Assembly (NCBI GenBank): GCA_018883325.1
Contig: VEQH01000019.1
Location: 1-59,275, forward strand
Reading direction: 5' to 3'
DNA length: 59,275 nucleotides
Source of the DNA: Flavobacteriales bacterium
GTDB taxonomy: Bacteria > Bacteroidota > Bacteroidia > Flavobacteriales_D > Crocinitomicaceae
A program made the translations under genes and the position numbers. Positions 1 through 7,286 of the stretch are shown piece by piece (the first letter of the stretch is position 1; each line of letters begins with the position of its first letter). The notes under the pieces were generated by a model. It ran no database searches and was not told the DNA's origin. It saw nothing but the letters and a program-made list of their open reading frames with translations.

Positions 1-271
1 CGCTGATAAACAACGATTTACTTCACAATCCTTTATTGATTTATCCCGATAAATCTTCAAAAGTATTGTTCGTAACTCATTGTTTCTGAGCGGTCTGAAT
101 TCAATTTTATAAATCGAACTCAGGTTTTAAGTGTCCAAAACGTGTGAAAAATCACATTTTCCACACTTATATCATTAAAAACAAAAAACAGTTGTAATTT
201 CAAGTTCCAAAAATTATCGAGTAAACAGGAAAACAAGAAACTCAGATTAAATTGAATAAGCAAAAGACTTA

Positions 272-296
272 TAACCTTTGAATAATTCAATGGTTA
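272..296. promoter_or_regulatory. hyphenated palindrome, possible operator upstream of deoC
   Basis: The core TTGAATAATTCAA (278-290) is a perfect 13-bp palindrome. It is extended on both sides after one T/T mismatch by TAACC (272-276) and GGTTA (292-296). It lies about 95 bases upstream of the deoC start. No T-tract follows, so a transcription terminator is unlikely. An operator for a dimeric repressor is an inference; no regulator gene is visible nearby. Confidence 0.35.
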
Positions 297-366
297 AATC
301 CGATTCTAGATTGACTTGATACATAACGGATAATGGCTTAATTAGCGCTATCTAGTTATCTTTTCC

Positions 367-374
367 TATTTTTG
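367..374 (+). promoter_or_regulatory. candidate Bacteroidota -7 box of deoC
   Basis: TATTTTTG matches the known Bacteroidota -7 consensus TAnnTTTG and ends 16 bases before the deoC ATG. I do not see a good TTG -33 element at the usual distance, so support is partial. Confidence 0.4.
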
Positions 375-390
375 AAAGTAGAAATTGATT

Positions 391-1305
391 ATGTCAAATA
401 AAACTCCAAATTTTTTAACAATTCCGCCTTCGCCCACTGTGGATAAGGTCGGAGTGGAAGAACGTGTTGCGCGTTTTCAAACTCGAAGTATTAAAAATCA
501 ATCCAAAGAACAAGGGCTAAAAATGGTCTTGAATATGATTGATTTAACAACGCTCGAAGGTAAAGATACGCCCGGAAAAGTGAAACAAATGTGTTATAAA
601 GCACAACATCTACACGATGAATTCCCGGGTTTACCAACCGTCGCAGCTGTTTGCGTTTATCCTTCAATGGTGGCGATTGCAAAAAAAGAAGTGCAAAATT
701 CAAACGTTAAAGTTGCCTCCGTTTCAACTGCCTTTCCTTCTGGACAAGCACCTTTGGCTGTGAAAATTGCAGATACAAAATTTGCAGTAGAAGCTGGAGC
801 AGATGAAATCGACATGGTAATTTCCCGCGGTAAATTTCTGGCTGGCGAACACAATTTTGTTTTCGATGAAATTGCAGCCATAAAAGAAGCCTGTGGTGCG
901 GCGCGCTTGAAAGTCATTTTAGAAACAGGCGAATTGGTAACTTTGGATAATGTTCGTAGAGCGAGCGATATTGCCATTTATGCTGGAGCTGATTTTATCA
1001 AAACCTCAACGGGAAAAATTCAACCTGCAGCAACAATGCAAGTTACCTACACAATGTTGATGGCGATTCGTGATTACTACGACGAAACAGGAATTATGAT
1101 TGGAATGAAACCTGCAGGTGGAATTTCAACATCAAAATTGGCTTTGCACAACTTAGTTATGGTAAAAGAAATTCTTGGTGATGCATGGCTTACGAACGAA
1201 TGGTTCCGTTTTGGAGCAAGTAGTTTAGCAAACGATGTATTGATGCAAATTCTAAAAACAAAAACTGGAGTTTATCAATCTTCAGATTATTTTTCTATCG
1301 ATTAA
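391..1305 (+). CDS. deoC: deoxyribose-phosphate aldolase
   Basis: Splits 2-deoxyribose 5-phosphate into glyceraldehyde 3-phosphate and acetaldehyde, in cytosolic deoxynucleoside catabolism. The Schiff-base lysine region is seen in FIKTSTGK (about residue 208) and the second active-site lysine in GMKPAGG. At 304 residues it is of the longer, eukaryote-like DERA type with an N-terminal extension rather than the short E. coli type. I start at the ATG at 391; the TTG two codons earlier is less likely. The aldehyde dehydrogenase gene begins 2 bases after the stop, so the acetaldehyde product is probably passed to that enzyme in the same operon. Confidence 0.95.
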   Translation: MSNKTPNFLTIPPSPTVDKVGVEERVARFQTRSIKNQSKEQGLKMVLNMIDLTTLEGKDTPGKVKQMCYKAQHLHDEFPGLPTVAAVCVYPSMVAIAKKEVQNSNVKVASVSTAFPSGQAPLAVKIADTKFAVEAGADEIDMVISRGKFLAGEHNFVFDEIAAIKEACGAARLKVILETGELVTLDNVRRASDIAIYAGADFIKTSTGKIQPAATMQVTYTMLMAIRDYYDETGIMIGMKPAGGISTSKLALHNLVMVKEILGDAWLTNEWFRFGASSLANDVLMQILKTKTGVYQSSDYFSID

Positions 1306-1307
1306 TT

Positions 1308-2759
1308 ATGGCACAAGAACAAACAACTTGGGAATATGCACCCTCTCCAGAAGGCACGGGACATATCAAATTGAATAAAAAATATAACTTATTCATCGAC
1401 GGAAAATGGGTAGCACCTTCGTCCAAAAAATACTTTGAAACCATCAATCCCGCAACGGAGGAAGTATTAGCAGAAATTGCTTACGCAAATGAAAAAGATG
1501 TTGATTTAGCGGTGAAAGCGGCTCGAAAAGCATATACAAATGTGTGGTCGAAAATGCCTGCTTCGGAACGTGCAAAATACATTTATCGCATCGCTCGTTT
1601 GATGCAAGAACGTGCACGAGAATTTGCGGTTATTGAATCTTTGGATGCTGGCAAAACGATACGAGAATCGCGAGATATTGATGTTCCTTTAGCTTGCAAC
1701 CATTTTTTCTATTACGCAGGTTGGGCTGATAAATTGGAATACGCATTCCCGAATCGCAAGGTAGAAGCATTGGGTGTTGCAGGTCAGATTATTCCTTGGA
1801 ATTTTCCTTTATTGATGGCAGCATGGAAGATTGCTCCCGCTTTGGCAACAGGAAATACAGTTGTTTTAAAACCATCTGAAACCACTTCGTTGACAGCCTT
1901 GAAATTAGCTGAAATCATCGAAGAAGCAGGTTTACCACATGGCGTTGTAAATATCGTTACAGGCTATGGCGACACTGGTGCTGCAATTGTAAATCATGCG
2001 GATGTAAATAAAATTGCTTTTACAGGCTCGACCGCTGTTGGGAAAATCATTCAAAAGGCAATTGCAGGAACACATAAAAAAGCAACCTTAGAATTAGGTG
2101 GAAAATCGGCAAATATTATTTTTGAAGATGCACCAATCGACCAAGCAGTTGAAGGAATTATCAACGGTATTTTCTTCAATCAAGGTCACGTTTGTTGTGC
2201 TGGTTCACGATTATTTGTGCAGGAAGGAATTGCTGAAAAAGTAATCCGAAAATTAAAACAACGAATGGAAAGTTTATACGTTGGAAATCCGATGGATAAA
2301 AACACTGACATTGGCGCCATCAACTCAAAAAAACAGCTAGAAACGATTAATAAATACATTCATATTGGTTTGAAAGAAGGTGCTGAAATGTACCAACCAG
2401 CTTGCGACTTACCTTCAAAAGGATATTATTGCGCACCTACTTTATTTTTAAATGTTGCGCAGTCAAGTATCATTGCACAAGAAGAAATTTTTGGTCCAGT
2501 TCTGACGATTCAAACTTTCAGAACAGTGGATGAAGTGATTCAAAAAGCAAATAATTCTCCTTATGGTTTAGCGGCTGGCGTATGGACAGATAAAGGTTCA
2601 CGTATTTTTAACCTTACAACAAAATTGAAAGCAGGAGTTGTTTGGGCAAATACTTACAATAAATTTGATCCAACTTCTCCTTTCGGAGGCTACAAAGAAA
2701 GTGGATTTGGCCGCGAAGGTGGAGTTCACGGATTAAGTGGATATGTTAAGTTGAGTTGA
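1308..2759 (+). CDS. aldehyde dehydrogenase family protein
   Basis: NAD(P)-dependent aldehyde oxidation. It probably converts the acetaldehyde released by the neighbouring DeoC, although the substrate is inferred from context only. It is a full-length ALDH (483 residues). The NAD-binding segment IIPWNFPLLM is at about 161-170, with the cofactor lysine in VVLKPSE (188). The general base Glu262 is in LELGGK and the catalytic cysteine is Cys296 in GHVCCAGSR. A C-terminal FGGYKESGFGRE motif is also present. It starts 2 bases after deoC and is followed 28 bases later by a half-length ALDH-like gene. The pair recalls the ALDH16 architecture, in which a complete ALDH domain is fused to a partial one. 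Confidence 0.93.
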   Translation: MAQEQTTWEYAPSPEGTGHIKLNKKYNLFIDGKWVAPSSKKYFETINPATEEVLAEIAYANEKDVDLAVKAARKAYTNVWSKMPASERAKYIYRIARLMQERAREFAVIESLDAGKTIRESRDIDVPLACNHFFYYAGWADKLEYAFPNRKVEALGVAGQIIPWNFPLLMAAWKIAPALATGNTVVLKPSETTSLTALKLAEIIEEAGLPHGVVNIVTGYGDTGAAIVNHADVNKIAFTGSTAVGKIIQKAIAGTHKKATLELGGKSANIIFEDAPIDQAVEGIINGIFFNQGHVCCAGSRLFVQEGIAEKVIRKLKQRMESLYVGNPMDKNTDIGAINSKKQLETINKYIHIGLKEGAEMYQPACDLPSKGYYCAPTLFLNVAQSSIIAQEEIFGPVLTIQTFRTVDEVIQKANNSPYGLAAGVWTDKGSRIFNLTTKLKAGVVWANTYNKFDPTSPFGGYKESGFGREGGVHGLSGYVKLS

Positions 2760-2787
2760 AAAGAATGTAGAATGTAAAATATAAATT

Positions 2788-3669
2788 ATGTCACGATTGG
2801 AAATTCTAAAAACATATAAAATATACATCGGAGGTCAATTTCCGAGAACCGAGTCAGGAAGATATTATACACCTTTGGATAAAAAAGGAAAAGCCTTGGC
2901 AAATATTTGTTTATCGTCTAAAAAAGATGTGCGCAATGCTGTTGTTGCGGCTCGAAAAGCGGCAGGCTCTTGGGCTGAAAGATCTGCTTTCAACCGCGGA
3001 CAAATTTTATACCGCATTGCGGAAATGCTGGAAGGAAGACATGCTCAATTTGTTGATGAATTGATGAAACAAGGTCTCTCAAAAGCAAATGCGACAAAGG
3101 AAGTTAACTTAAGTATCGACCGAATCGTTTACTACGCAGGTTGGTGTGACAAATACAACGCAATTTTGAGTTCCGTTAATCCTGTTGCAAGTTCGCATTT
3201 TAATTTTTCGAGTTGTGAACCGATGGGAGTTGTCGGAATTATTGCCGAGCAATCAACAAGTTTAATTGGTTTAGTTTCTTTGGTTTTACCTGCAATTTGC
3301 GGTGGAAATACAGTGGTTGTTTTAGCATCCGAAAATTTACCTTTGTGCGCTGTGACTTTTGCCGAAGTGTTGAATTCTTCTGATTTACCCGGAGGAGTTG
3401 TGAACATTTTAACTGGTTCTCCTGCGGAAATGGCACCAACTTTAGCAAGTCATAAAGATGTTAATGCGTTACTAGTTTCGCATTTAGAAGATAATTTCAA
3501 AAAAGAACTTTCGATTTTAGCAGTAGATAACTTGAAACGTAAATTCGATTATACGCCTGATTGGAATTCAGAAAAATCACAAGCTTTACATTACATCTCT
3601 GACTTACAAGAAATTAAAACAACTTGGCATCCAATTGAAAATGTTGGTGGCGCAACTAGCTCTTATTAA
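2788..3669 (+). CDS. truncated aldehyde dehydrogenase-like protein without catalytic domain
   Basis: 293 residues that align by eye to the N-terminal, NAD-binding half of ALDHs: the IYIGGQF start, VVAARKAAGSWAE, the GGNTVVVLASE strand and the VVNILTGSPAEMAP segment. The catalytic half with its cysteine and the LELGG glutamate motif is absent. The cofactor-contacting lysine of the KPSE motif is replaced (LASE), so it is unlikely to be an active enzyme. The reading frame is intact with normal codon use, so this looks like a maintained protein rather than decay. Its place directly behind a full ALDH suggests a structural or regulatory partner, like the partial second domain of ALDH16. That is an inference. 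Confidence 0.75.
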   Translation: MSRLEILKTYKIYIGGQFPRTESGRYYTPLDKKGKALANICLSSKKDVRNAVVAARKAAGSWAERSAFNRGQILYRIAEMLEGRHAQFVDELMKQGLSKANATKEVNLSIDRIVYYAGWCDKYNAILSSVNPVASSHFNFSSCEPMGVVGIIAEQSTSLIGLVSLVLPAICGGNTVVVLASENLPLCAVTFAEVLNSSDLPGGVVNILTGSPAEMAPTLASHKDVNALLVSHLEDNFKKELSILAVDNLKRKFDYTPDWNSEKSQALHYISDLQEIKTTWHPIENVGGATSSY

Positions 3670-3717
3670 TAATAATGCATCTTTAGGTAATTAGTAAGGT
3701 ATTTAATAGAAAAGGAA

Positions 3718-3758
3718 ATTGTAACAGAATTGTAAACAAATCCTGAGTAATTCTGTTA
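3718..3758. promoter_or_regulatory. direct and inverted repeats upstream of photolyase gene
   Basis: Two adjacent 11-mers, ATTGTAACAGA (3718-3728) and ATTGTAAACAA (3729-3739), agree at 8 of 11 positions. In addition TAACAGAATT (3722-3731) and AATTCTGTTA (3749-3758) form a perfect 10-bp inverted repeat with a 17-base spacer. The whole block ends 8 bases before the photolyase ATG, a typical operator position. Direct repeats with 11-bp period are known for MerR-type light regulators of the CarH/LitR group; the assignment here is speculative. Confidence 0.4.
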
Positions 3759-3766
3759 AATACGTT

Positions 3767-5071
3767 ATGAGTAATAAAGCACTATTCTGGCATCGACGTG
3801 ATTTAAGAATTGAAGACAACGCAGGACTTTACAAAGCATTAAAATCTGGTTTAAAAGTTCAAGCAATCTTTATTTTTGATAAAAACATATTGGATAAACT
3901 TCCAAAAAATGACCAACGTGTTTTATTCATTCATCAAGAAATCAATCGTTTAAAAGATGAATATCAACAATTAGGTTCTGACATTAAAGTGTTTTATGGC
4001 AAACCCTTGGAGATTCTTCCAAGAATTGTTGAAGAGCATGGAATTGAAAAAGTTTTTACAAACCGTGACTATGAACCTTATGCATTGGAACGTGATGCAT
4101 CCATTTTTGAAAGTCTAAAAAAATTAAACTGTGAGTTTATCGGTGCCAAAGACCATGTGATTTTTGAGAAAAATGAAGTAGTCAAAGACGATGGTTTACC
4201 ATACACCGTTTTCACACCTTACTCACGCAAATGGAAAGCGAAACTCAATGATTTTTACCTTTCCTCCTACCCTACTTTAAAATACAGTGATAAATTACAA
4301 AAATCAGCTTTTGAAGAACTAATTTCTTTACAAGAAATGGGATTTGAAACCACCCAATTATTTCCTTTTCCTGAGCGTTTACCGAATGAAGAAATCATCA
4401 TCAACTATTCACAAAAACGCGACATTCCAGCCGTTCGAGGTACTTCAAAATTGAGTGTTCACTTACGTTTTGGAACAATCAGTATTCGTCAATTGGCACA
4501 AAAAGCGGTGCATTTAAATGAGTCGTATTTGAACGAATTGATTTGGCGCGACTTCTATCAAATGATACTTTTTCACTTTCCACATTCGGTTAAAAACTCC
4601 TTTAAAAAGCAATACGATAAAATCATTTGGGAAAAAGACGACCAACTTTTCAAAGCTTGGTGCGTAGGAAAAACAGGATATCCATTGGTTGACGCAGGAA
4701 TGCGAGAATTAAATGCAACAGGTTTTATGCACAATCGAGTGCGAATGGTTGTTGCAAGTTTTTTAACCAAACATTTACTAATGGATTGGCGCTTGGGCGA
4801 AACTTATTTTGCTGAAAAATTGATGGATTTTGATTTGGCAAGCAATATTGGCGGATGGCAATGGGCAGCAAGTTCTGGTTGTGACGCTGCACCATATTTC
4901 AGAGTTTTTAATCCAAGTGCGCAACAAGAAAAATTCGATAAACAATTTACTTACATCAAAAAATGGGTTCCAGAATTCGGAACAAACTCCTATCCTACAC
5001 CGATTGTAGAACATAAATTTGCAAGAGAACGCGTTTTAGATAGATTTAAACAAGCATTAAACGAAAATTAA
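3767..5071 (+). CDS. phrB: deoxyribodipyrimidine photo-lyase
   Basis: Light-driven repair of cyclobutane pyrimidine dimers. The 434-residue length is normal for class I photolyases. The N-terminal alpha/beta antenna-binding domain (ALFWHRRDLRIEDNAGL) is followed by the helical FAD domain. Visible motifs are LIWRDFYQ, the segment KTGYPLVDAGMRELNATG, and the signature GGWQWAASSGCDAAPYF with the conserved tryptophan/asparagine-type flavin environment typical of CPD photolyases. Start at ATG 3767. A peroxiredoxin gene begins 1 base after the stop, so light and oxidative damage protection appear co-transcribed. A cryptochrome-like signalling role cannot be excluded, but the motif set favours repair. 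Confidence 0.93.
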   Translation: MSNKALFWHRRDLRIEDNAGLYKALKSGLKVQAIFIFDKNILDKLPKNDQRVLFIHQEINRLKDEYQQLGSDIKVFYGKPLEILPRIVEEHGIEKVFTNRDYEPYALERDASIFESLKKLNCEFIGAKDHVIFEKNEVVKDDGLPYTVFTPYSRKWKAKLNDFYLSSYPTLKYSDKLQKSAFEELISLQEMGFETTQLFPFPERLPNEEIIINYSQKRDIPAVRGTSKLSVHLRFGTISIRQLAQKAVHLNESYLNELIWRDFYQMILFHFPHSVKNSFKKQYDKIIWEKDDQLFKAWCVGKTGYPLVDAGMRELNATGFMHNRVRMVVASFLTKHLLMDWRLGETYFAEKLMDFDLASNIGGWQWAASSGCDAAPYFRVFNPSAQQEKFDKQFTYIKKWVPEFGTNSYPTPIVEHKFARERVLDRFKQALNEN

Positions 5072-5072
5072 A

Positions 5073-5525
5073 ATGATACAAATAGGAGATAAATGTCCTG
5101 ATTTTCAACTTCCGGACGCAACAGGGAAAACAATAAAAATTTCTGATTTCATTGGAAAGAAAAAGCTAGTAATTTACTTCTACCCTAAAGACGATACAAC
5201 AGGCTGCACAAAAGAAGCTTGCTCGTTTAGAGATAGTTACGAAGACTTCAAAGAGTTTGATTGTGAGGTTATTGGTATTTCTTCTGACGATGAACAAAAA
5301 CACGCGTCTTTTGCTTCCAAACACCGACTTCCATTTATTTTACTTGCGGACAAAAACAAAACAGTAAGAAAATTATTTGGTGTGCCAGGAAATCTTTTTG
5401 GTTTGATTCCAGGTCGTGTAACATACATCATCGGAATTGATGGAATTGTTAAAGGTGTTTATAATTCTCAAACCAATCCTTTGGGGCATATCGAAAAAGC
5501 GCTAGAGTTAGTGAAAAGTTTGTAA
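5073..5525 (+). CDS. bcp: peroxiredoxin, BCP/PrxQ type (thioredoxin-dependent peroxidase)
   Basis: Reduces hydrogen peroxide and organic hydroperoxides using thioredoxin. It is 150 residues, the usual size for the BCP/PrxQ family. The peroxidatic Cys45 and resolving Cys50 lie in the typical TGCTKEACSFRD motif, five residues apart as in E. coli BCP. It starts 1 base after the photolyase stop, so the two genes are almost certainly one transcript. No signal peptide, hence cytosolic. Confidence 0.93.
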   Translation: MIQIGDKCPDFQLPDATGKTIKISDFIGKKKLVIYFYPKDDTTGCTKEACSFRDSYEDFKEFDCEVIGISSDDEQKHASFASKHRLPFILLADKNKTVRKLFGVPGNLFGLIPGRVTYIIGIDGIVKGVYNSQTNPLGHIEKALELVKSL

Positions 5526-5587
5526 AATGTAATTTTAAGTTTTCGTATTCAAACTAGTCGAAAAAATCAAATTTTTATAGATGTCCC

Positions 5588-5612
5588 AGCGAAAATGCTT
5601 TATTTTTTCGCT
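5588..5612. terminator. hairpin downstream of phrB-bcp
   Basis: AGCGAAAA (5588-5595) and TTTTCGCT (5605-5612) form a perfect 8-bp stem with a 9-base loop, 62 bases after the bcp stop. It lacks a clean T-tract behind the stem on either strand, so it is only a possible terminator or mRNA-stabilising hairpin. Confidence 0.3.
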
Positions 5613-5753
5613 ACCTATTCTAACAGCATTGTTATTCCAAATAAAATCAGGAATCTCTTGTTAATCAGTTAATTTATTTCGAGAAATAAAAATTATCATT
5701 GATACCTTCAAACATACTTGTACGATTATACACACTCAATTTGAATTAGATAT

Positions 5754-5781
5754 TTTGTAATGGTCAGAGTTTGTACCTTTA
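5754..5781 (+). promoter_or_regulatory. candidate promoter of the CorC-family gene
   Basis: TTTG (5754-5757) and TACCTTTA (5774-5781) resemble the Bacteroidota -33/-7 pair TTTG and TAnnTTTG with a 16-base spacer. The -7-like box ends only 7 bases before the ATG at 5789, implying a very short leader. Confidence 0.4.
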
Positions 5782-5788
5782 CAAAATC

Positions 5789-7081
5789 ATGGAAATATTT
5801 ATTATTTTATTCTTAACCTTATTAAACGGTTTTTTTTCTTTGTCGGAAATCGCTTTAGTTTCTGTTAAAAAAAGTAGAATGGAACATTTAGCTGCTCAAG
5901 GAAATACAAGAGCGCTAACTGTTTTAAAACTACTGGAAAATCCAGAAAACTTCCTTTCATCGGTGCAAGTTGGTATTACCTTAATTGGTATTATTTCTGG
6001 TGCTTACGGTGGAGCGACTTTGACAGATGATTTAGAAAAATCGCTAGCAAACATTACGTTTCTCGGAGCTTACATTCATACTTTTTCTTTGATAATAGTA
6101 ATTGGCAGTATCACCTATTTTACGATTGTTATCGGTGAATTGGTGCCAAAAACAATTGCTATGAACAATTCTGAAAAAATAGCTTTAATTTGTGTTCCAA
6201 TCATTAAATATTTCACTTTCGCCTCTTATCCTTTTGTAAAATTACTTTCAATCTCTACAAAATTGATACTGAAATTAATCGGAACAAAAGAATCAAATAG
6301 TGATCATATTAGCGAAGAAGAATTAAAATTTTTGTTGCTCAATGCAGGGAAATCTGGCGTTTTGGAAACAGAAGAAAGTGAAATTCATCAAAATATTTTC
6401 AGTTTTTCTGACCAAACAGCAAAATCGTTAATGAAACATAGCTCGGAAGTTGAGTGGGTAAACATTAAGAAATCAAAAGAGGAAATTTTCAATAAAATAA
6501 TTGAATTTAGTCACTCGAAAATTATTGTTAGTGAAGGAGCTTTAGAAAATGTAAAAGGTTATATCCGCGTTAAAGATTTCCTTGAAAAGTACAATCAAGC
6601 AACATTTTCAATTGAAGACATTCTTGAAGAACCTTTATTTATTGCTCAAAACACACCTTCTTTTAAAATCATCAATTCATTCAGACAAACGAAACAACAT
6701 TTTGGATTTGTAATTGATGAATATGGTGGATTGCTCGGTATTATTACACTTCACGATTTGATTGAAGGAATTGTTGGCGATTTACCTGACGAGGAAGACG
6801 ATGAAAATGAAAAAATCACACAGCGAGAAGATGGAACTTTTTTAATCGATGGAAGAACGCCACTTTTTGAATTTAACAAGTATTTCAACAAAGAAATAAT
6901 TGAATTTAATCACAGTCAATACACAACAATTGCGGGATTTGCAATGGATCAACTGAAGGCAATGCCAAAAGCAGGAGACAACTTCATTTACGATAATTAC
7001 AAATTTGAAATTATTGATATTGATGGAAGAAGAATCGATAAAGTATTACTTGAAATCATTGAAAAACCTGATGAAGTTTAA
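5789..7081 (+). CDS. HlyC/CorC (CNNM) family membrane transporter with CBS pair
   Basis: Member of the hemolysin/CorC family. Relatives are linked to magnesium/cobalt efflux or homeostasis, and the substrate here is not determinable. An N-terminal DUF21 domain with three or four membrane segments (IFIILFLTLLNGFFSLSEIAL at the start; others near residues 55 and 100-140) is followed by an EEELKFLL linker. Then come a cytosolic CBS pair (VKGYIRVKDFL and FVIDEYGGLLGIITLHDLIEGIVGD) and a C-terminal CorC_HlyC domain ending in IDGRRIDKVLLEI. I use ATG 5789, six codons inside the longest frame, because the upstream part overlaps the candidate promoter box. It stands alone between unrelated genes. Confidence 0.88.
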   Translation: MEIFIILFLTLLNGFFSLSEIALVSVKKSRMEHLAAQGNTRALTVLKLLENPENFLSSVQVGITLIGIISGAYGGATLTDDLEKSLANITFLGAYIHTFSLIIVIGSITYFTIVIGELVPKTIAMNNSEKIALICVPIIKYFTFASYPFVKLLSISTKLILKLIGTKESNSDHISEEELKFLLLNAGKSGVLETEESEIHQNIFSFSDQTAKSLMKHSSEVEWVNIKKSKEEIFNKIIEFSHSKIIVSEGALENVKGYIRVKDFLEKYNQATFSIEDILEEPLFIAQNTPSFKIINSFRQTKQHFGFVIDEYGGLLGIITLHDLIEGIVGDLPDEEDDENEKITQREDGTFLIDGRTPLFEFNKYFNKEIIEFNHSQYTTIAGFAMDQLKAMPKAGDNFIYDNYKFEIIDIDGRRIDKVLLEIIEKPDEV

Positions 7082-7286
7082 AAAGGTAAAGTTTAAGTCC
7101 TGAAAGATTAAAGAATCTGGTATAAAAATACGATTTTGGTATTTGATTAAATTTTTATTGAAACAAGTGATTATTAAGGTAAAAAACCTTTCGATAAACA
7201 CAAAAACAAGTTGTTTGAATACATAACTCTGCTGTTTATAACAAAACCTAGGGTATTTTGTCTTTTTTTATATTTTTACGAAAACG

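Larger units (their letters stand above)
1..390. other. non-coding region upstream of deoC
   Basis: AT-rich stretch with no convincing reading frame on either strand. The only structures I see are the hyphenated palindrome at 272-296 and a -7-like box at 367-374, both described separately. The beginning may be the edge of an upstream intergenic region. Confidence 0.6.

Noticed and set aside
2788..3669. Half-size ALDH as a frameshifted pseudogene of a normal ALDH
   Set aside because: The bases after 3669 do not continue an ALDH catalytic half in any frame. The intergenic part leads directly to the photolyase operator and gene, so this is a naturally short protein.
7126..7144. Terminator after the CorC-family gene
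   Set aside because: AAATAC/GTATTT is only a 6-bp AT-rich stem without a T-tract, too weak to call.
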